A DNA stretch of 64,000 nucleotides, taken from positions 9,954,062-10,018,061 of the forward strand of contig OU612074.1 in the NCBI GenBank assembly GCA_914767715.1. The letters run 5' to 3'. Made by a program: the position numbers and the translations under genes. Shown piece by piece: positions 59,901-64,000 of the stretch (its first letter is position 1; each line of letters starts with the position of its first letter). Under the pieces are notes generated by a model that worked only from the letters and a program-made list of their open reading frames with translations, searched no databases and was not told the DNA's origin. The stretch is from Membranipora membranacea (taxonomy: Eukaryota; Bryozoa; Gymnolaemata; Cheilostomatida; Membraniporidae).

Positions 59901-61253
59901 GGTGAATTCGATAAGTCACCTCAAATAAACTTTGACTCTATTGAAGCTTAGGATAAATTTTATCTCAAGAATTTTGGGTGTACTTTACTTTGAATGTTTG
60001 CTTTCTTGTTATCACAATGATAAGAGTTTAAGTGGTTCTAATGGTTCTAAGTCTAATGGTTACTCATGCTTTAAATTTGTATTGGGTGAATTCGATAAGT
60101 CACCTCAAATAAACTTTGACTCTATTGAAGCTTAGGATAAATTTTATCTCAAGAATTTTGGGTTTACTTTACTTTGAATGTTTGCTTTCTTGTTATCACA
60201 ATGATAAGAGTTTAAGTGGTTCGAAAAGGTGTGAATAGACGCATCGTAACATCCATAGTAACATCCATAGTACAAATACAATGGTGTTCTAATGGTTACT
60301 CAAGTGGTGTACTTTACTTTGAATGTTTGCTTTCTTGTTATCACAATGATAAGAGTTTAAGTGGATCTAATGGTTCTAAGTCTAATGGTTACTCATGCTT
60401 TAAATTTGTATTGGGTGAATTCGATAAGTCACCTCAAATAAACTTTGACTCTATTGAAGCTTAGGATAAATTTTATCTCAAGAATTTTGGGTGTACTTTA
60501 CTTTGAATGTTTGCTTTCTTTTTATCACAATGATAAGAGTTTAAGTGGTTCTAATGGTTCTAAGTCTAATGGTTACTCATGCTTTAAATTTGTATTGGGT
60601 GAATTCGATAAGTCACCTCAAATAAACTTTGACTCTATTGAAGCTTAGGATAAATTTTATCTCAAGAATTTTGGGTGTACTTTACTTTGAATGTTTGCTT
60701 TCTTGTTATCACAATGATAAGAGTTTAAGTGGTTCGAAAAGGTGTGAATAGACGCACCGTAACATCCATCGTTACATCCATAGTACAAATACAATGGTGT
60801 TCTAATGGTTACTCAAGCTTTAAATTTGTATTGGGTGAATTCGATAAGTCACCTCAAATAAACTTTGACTCTATTGAAGCTTAGGATAAATTTTATCTCA
60901 AGAATTTTGGGTGTACTTTACTTTGAATGTTTGCTTTCTTGTTATCACAATGATAAGAGTTTAAGTGGTTCTAATGGTTCTAAGTCTAATGGTTACTCAT
61001 GCTTTAAATTTGTATTGGGTGAATTCGATAAGTCACCTCAAATAAACTTTGACTCTATTGAAGCTTAGGATAAATTTTATCTCAAGAATTTTGGGTGTAC
61101 TTTACTTTGAATGTTTGCTTTCTTGTTATCACAATGATAAGAGTTTAAGTGGTTCGAAAAGGTGTACTTTACTTTGAATGTTTGCTTTCTTGTTATCACA
61201 ATGATAAGAGTTTAAGTGGTTCGAAAAGGTGTGAATAGACGCATCGTAACATC
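56919..61253. repeat. Mosaic tandem array built from five modules
   Basis: About 4.3 kb consist of modules repeated almost without change. A is 28 bp (GGATAAATTTTATCTCAAGA...), B 60 bp (TGTACTTTACTTTGAATGTT...), C 82 bp (GAAAAGGTGTGAATAGACGC...), D 30 bp (TAATGGTTCTAAGTCTAATG...), E 66 bp (CTTTAAATTTGTATTGGGTG...). I count 24 B, 10 full C, 11 D and 17 full E. The order rules are strict: A precedes B; B is followed by C, D or (via GAAAAGG) another B; D is followed only by E; C by E or (via TGG) B; E by A. The basic unit ABDE is 184 bp, not a multiple of three. Open frames of 67 and 82 codons recur but start at TTG or GTG, so I treat the array as non-coding. Confidence 0.9.
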
Positions 61254-61315
61254 CACCGTCGTTGCCTGTAGGTATTGGGACCCGGGTTCGATACTATTTC
61301 CATTCTAAGAAAGGA
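61254..61315 (+). repeat. SINE 3' fragment at array edge
   Basis: GGGTTCGATACTATTTCCATTCTAAG resembles a B box followed by the tail sequence of the SINE at 61655 (GATACTATTTCCGTTCTAAG). Its 5' half is missing where the array ends. Confidence 0.5.
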
Positions 61316-61429
61316 ATTCCCACTCAGGTCTGAATTTTGATCATCATCTTATCTATGTGATTATTAGTGTTTTAACTAATAATCACACATATTGTCTATG
61401 CCACATGTCTATGGTTGTGACATACCCCA

Positions 61430-61600
61430 GGGGAAACATCGCTTATTCCCAATGCCGATTGAAGGCAATCACCCTGGAAGTTTGAGAGGCCATAACTTCC
61501 TCAATATTTGGATTCTAAAGCTGAAAATCGCTCACATGATAGAATAAAATATGGAGAATAAGATGTGATACAAAAGAGCAGCCTCAAACAAAGTCTTTAA
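61430..61600 (+). repeat. Diverged repeat shared with block D
   Basis: TTGGATTCTAAAGCTGAAAA, TCACATGATAGA and TGTGATACA appear in the same order and spacing as at 24.91-24.98 kb and (inverted) 41.80-41.86 kb, preceded in each by CCCAATGCC. Divergence is much higher than between D copies, so this is an older relative. I do not recognise the family. Confidence 0.5.
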
Positions 61601-61654
61601 GTGTTCTAACTGCATGGCGGGCTATCTAATTAGCGCCATCGACCCATTCTTTTT

Positions 61655-61845
61655 TTGGAGATGGTGAGATGGCGCAATCGGTTAGCGCGCTTGCTATTCA
61701 CTGCCAGGCGATTAGTGCCGCAGGAGTTGTGGGTTTGAGCCCCACTGGGGGAGCTTTCATTGTTGATTGTTCCAGCCCCCAGCACCCTCGGGTGTATACC
61801 TCTCCTGTTATGATACTATTTCCGTTCTAAGAAAAGAATTTAATT
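61655..61845 (+). repeat. tRNA-derived SINE
   Basis: GATGGCGCAATCGGTTAGCGCG is a good A box and GTGGGTTTGAGCCCCAC a good B box. The body contains GTTGATTGTTCCAGCCCCC, and the 3' part ends near TTCTAAGAAAAGAATT. It is related to the copy at 38361. A second 3' piece is at 61254. Confidence 0.75.
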
Positions 61846-62286
61846 ATGTGCTAGAAATGAACCATGTTTATCAATATGAAGGACCCTAAAATCTGTGTCA
61901 CTAAGGCCAACTCTTTATTGCTTTGCTGTTGTGAATGGATGTTTTACTATCTTCAAACGGTGTTATGTAAATATTGAGGCTGTATAAGATTTGTCACAGT
62001 ATTCAAGGTTCGATTGTAGGTCTATGGGGGGAGGGGTTGATTCTATTGTACTGTACCATGGTGTACTTTAATTTAATTTGAATTAAAGAATATAAATATG
62101 AGATTCTTCTTGATTTCTTGCTTACTCAGCCTCAAGATCCTGCAGCTTCTAATGTAAGAAGGCAGTTTCCCCCCCCGCATTGTGTATCTGAGTTATTAAG
62201 ACGACTAGAAGTATATTAATTTTGACAAATTTGTACCCACAAGGTTCACAAGAAAAACTAGTACCTAGTAGTTTTAATATTCAGAG

Positions 62287-62393
62287 GCCCCCCTAAATGC
62301 CTTAGATATTAGCCACCCCTGGGCTGAGAGTGTTACACCCCCCCCTAAATGCCTTAGATATTAGCCACCCCTGGGCTGGGAGTATTACCTTCA
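62287..62393. repeat. Direct tandem duplication, ~54-bp unit
   Basis: CCCCCCTAAATGCCTTAGAT and TTAGCCACCCCTGGGCTG occur twice in succession, differing at a few bases. Confidence 0.85.
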
Positions 62394-62714
62394 TATTGTT
62401 TAATATTGGTCACAATGTCAACACAATTACCATGTTACCGCTGATACGGCTTATCAGCTGATATTAAAGCCCTATAGCCGCAGATCACTTCAGTCAGTTT
62501 CATGTATTTTCGGGCACTCATATGACGCCCTTAATACCAGTGCTTAATTTGAGAAGGTTACAGGCTATGAGCCGGAGATAAATGGTAAGGAATGCTTGTT
62601 CAATATAGGTTAGCTAGAGAAGAACTCCACATACACTGTTGGGTCGCCGCCTCTGCTCACGTTGGATTTCTGCTGCTGCTCTCTAAATCACACAGGTAAG
62701 ATACATTCTTATAA

Positions 62715-63170
62715 GATAAGATACGATTTTATTGAAACTCTCGCAGAAACCATGGGGTCTATAATGGAGCAGTTGTTAAATGAATAAAAGGAAAAAATTC
62801 AAAAATGTAGTGTGACACAAAAACTACATTAATTGACAAAAAGCTGCTGGCATACTTTGCAGTGCAGCAATTGGGTACACATCCCTGTCGATTGTTGTGC
62901 AGTGTTCGTGTGGAGCTGTTACGTTTGAATATACTGTTTAGACTTAGAGGACGTTTCTCATCCCTAAGAAATATTCTGGTAATAGACAGCGCTCCTATCA
63001 TGAAGAAGCAGAGATGGTACAGAAAACTCCCTAGTCTGAGCCCCCCAGACTTTTGCCCCTCACCCGACGGCCCACAAACTCTCCTCCTAGCAGTTGGTCG
63101 GACGGATAATATCGAGGGCATGTTTTTGGCTCCTTTCAAGTGTGCCTCTGTTTCGCTTAGTGCCAAACTA
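62715..63170 (-). pseudogene. Open frame, possibly a LINE C-terminal remnant
   Basis: The minus-strand frame 63166-62759 (135 codons) contains RTLHNNRQGCVPNCCTAKYA followed by SSFL, which loosely follows the VP-T-Y-SF pattern at the C-terminus of some LINE ORF2 proteins. An AATAAAATCG element follows on the same strand near 62730. The match is weak and the overlapping plus-strand frame 62862-63197 is also open, so this could be an unrelated or chance frame. Confidence 0.25.
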
Positions 63171-63199
63171 TTCTGTAGATCGCTGGCAGTCAGGTAGAT

Positions 63200-64000
63200 T
63201 TATAACAGCCCTTTTTGAGATCGGTTCTGAAGGTTTGTATCACCCTCGCTTGGGGTGATGGCATGCAGTCCTACCTTAGCCTTGTCACCCGGCCACTGGT
63301 TTTGATGGACGCTTGACAAGGATAGTCCGTCCTGAGTTCAGATCTATTCACTTTTTTTAAAAATCTCCATTCAATAAATCGACCTGGCTATTTAGTTACT
63401 CTGAAATGCTGACGCATGTCAGCTTGGATGCCCCCTAAAAGGTGGTGTAACCATAGAATTGCTGATTCGATATTGGGTGCCTTATTTAATTTAGTATGAA
63501 TACCATCACAAAGAATTTGGTGTGACGACCTGTGTTCAATTTTATTAATTAGGGGCTGCTACATGTGAGGTACTGATATTAAATTGCCTCTAAAGGTCAG
63601 AGATACACAAGATAATAGTGTAGTTTCGATGTCAGTGTGGTTTCAATCAGTTTCAGCAATGACATGACATTACAAATCAAGAGTTTTTGTCTGTGGCTTG
63701 AGCAGATGTTCACACTCAGGTTTAGCAGTCAGAATTTGTGTTGATATGGCTTCACAAATTCAATGTGAGGTAGCAATCTCAGGTGTGGAAGTTGATCTCA
63801 GGTGTAATGTTTTGTCAGAGTCTTTTCAATCATCCACTTTTTAATCTAAAGTTCACCTCAAACTCGTATCTTACCCAGCGGGCAAATAGTTGTCTAAACT
63901 GAGTTGGAAAGAGGTTACCGGAAGAGGCTGAACACTGTTGCCAATAGTATGCCATATGGACCGGTGGAAGAGGTTGCCAAAAAGGGATTTTTAGCAACCT
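63200..64000. other. Intergenic to window end, nothing recognised
   Basis: No conserved frame, repeat or RNA gene that I can support. Confidence 0.5.

Noticed and set aside
57129-61068. Repeated 67- and 82-codon open frames as a tandem gene family
   Set aside because: They open at TTG or GTG, not ATG, overlap each other, and the 184-bp unit shifts frame at each repeat. No splice sites or promoter are seen.
56919-61253. CRISPR array
   Set aside because: There are no short repeats with unique spacers; every module is repeated. The host is an animal.
61666-61760. Functional tRNA gene
   Set aside because: The same body and tail occur at 38361 and 61254, and the A-B spacing is long. It is a SINE.
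62759-63197. Overlapping frames of 135 and 111 codons as genes
   Set aside because: Neither has a recognisable domain or a paralogue in the window; I kept only a low-confidence LINE remnant call on the minus strand.

Overview
The window is AT-rich animal nuclear DNA. The signs are GT-AG introns, TATA boxes about 30 bp ahead of untranslated first exons, AATAAA poly(A) signals, tRNA-derived SINEs, pieces of non-LTR (LINE) retrotransposons, MITEs with terminal inverted repeats and a THAP zinc-finger relic. I cannot place the phylum; a marine invertebrate is a guess. There is no operon or bacterial gene structure, and most long open frames are chance frames in duplicated non-coding DNA. The genes I can build exon by exon are small secreted-peptide genes of two families. 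Family 1 (five copies: 2385 +, 19705 -, 23380 +, 43417 -, 46098 +) encodes 52-residue preproteins: a signal peptide plus a lysine-rich amphipathic peptide of about 32 residues ending in glycine. Family 2 (three copies, 15744 -, 36680 -, 53277 +, and one broken copy near 30.9-31.1 kb) encodes 141-204 residue polyproteins in which 14-residue peptides of the type AIKPLxLRFKPLSY are separated by RNKR, a furin-type site. Both families share one plan: TATA box, untranslated exon 1, signal-peptide exon closed by a phase-1 intron, then the mature-peptide exon. Layout: 1-3.2 kb block A with gene 1a; 3.2-12.6 kb unique, repeat-rich DNA (a ~350 bp tandem repeat, two tRNA-like sequences, hairpins); 12.6-18.9 kb block C with gene 2a and a THAP exon; 18.9-24.3 kb a divergent pair of family 1 genes (1b, 1c) around an imperfect palindrome; 24.3-27.9 kb block D with two possible exon relics; 28.0-38.2 kb two more block C copies, the first cut by a LINE, the second carrying gene 2b; 38.6-42.5 kb inverted D; 42.5-47.15 kb inverted divergent pair (1d, 1e); 47.15-50.42 kb a 3.27-kb insertion with terminal inverted repeats; 50.4-55.5 kb inverted C with gene 2c; 55.6-56.9 kb partial D; 56.9-61.25 kb a mosaic tandem array of five modules; 61.25-64 kb SINEs and a possible LINE remnant. 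About 12.6-55.5 kb is therefore a giant nested inverted duplication. The copies differ in informative ways: gene 1d has lost promoter and first exon, gene 2c has a damaged TATA box but an expanded repeat, and the THAP domain lost its C-terminal zinc ligands in one arm. I infer a rapidly duplicating effector-peptide locus (defence, venom, signalling or pheromone are all possible); the sequence does not say which.
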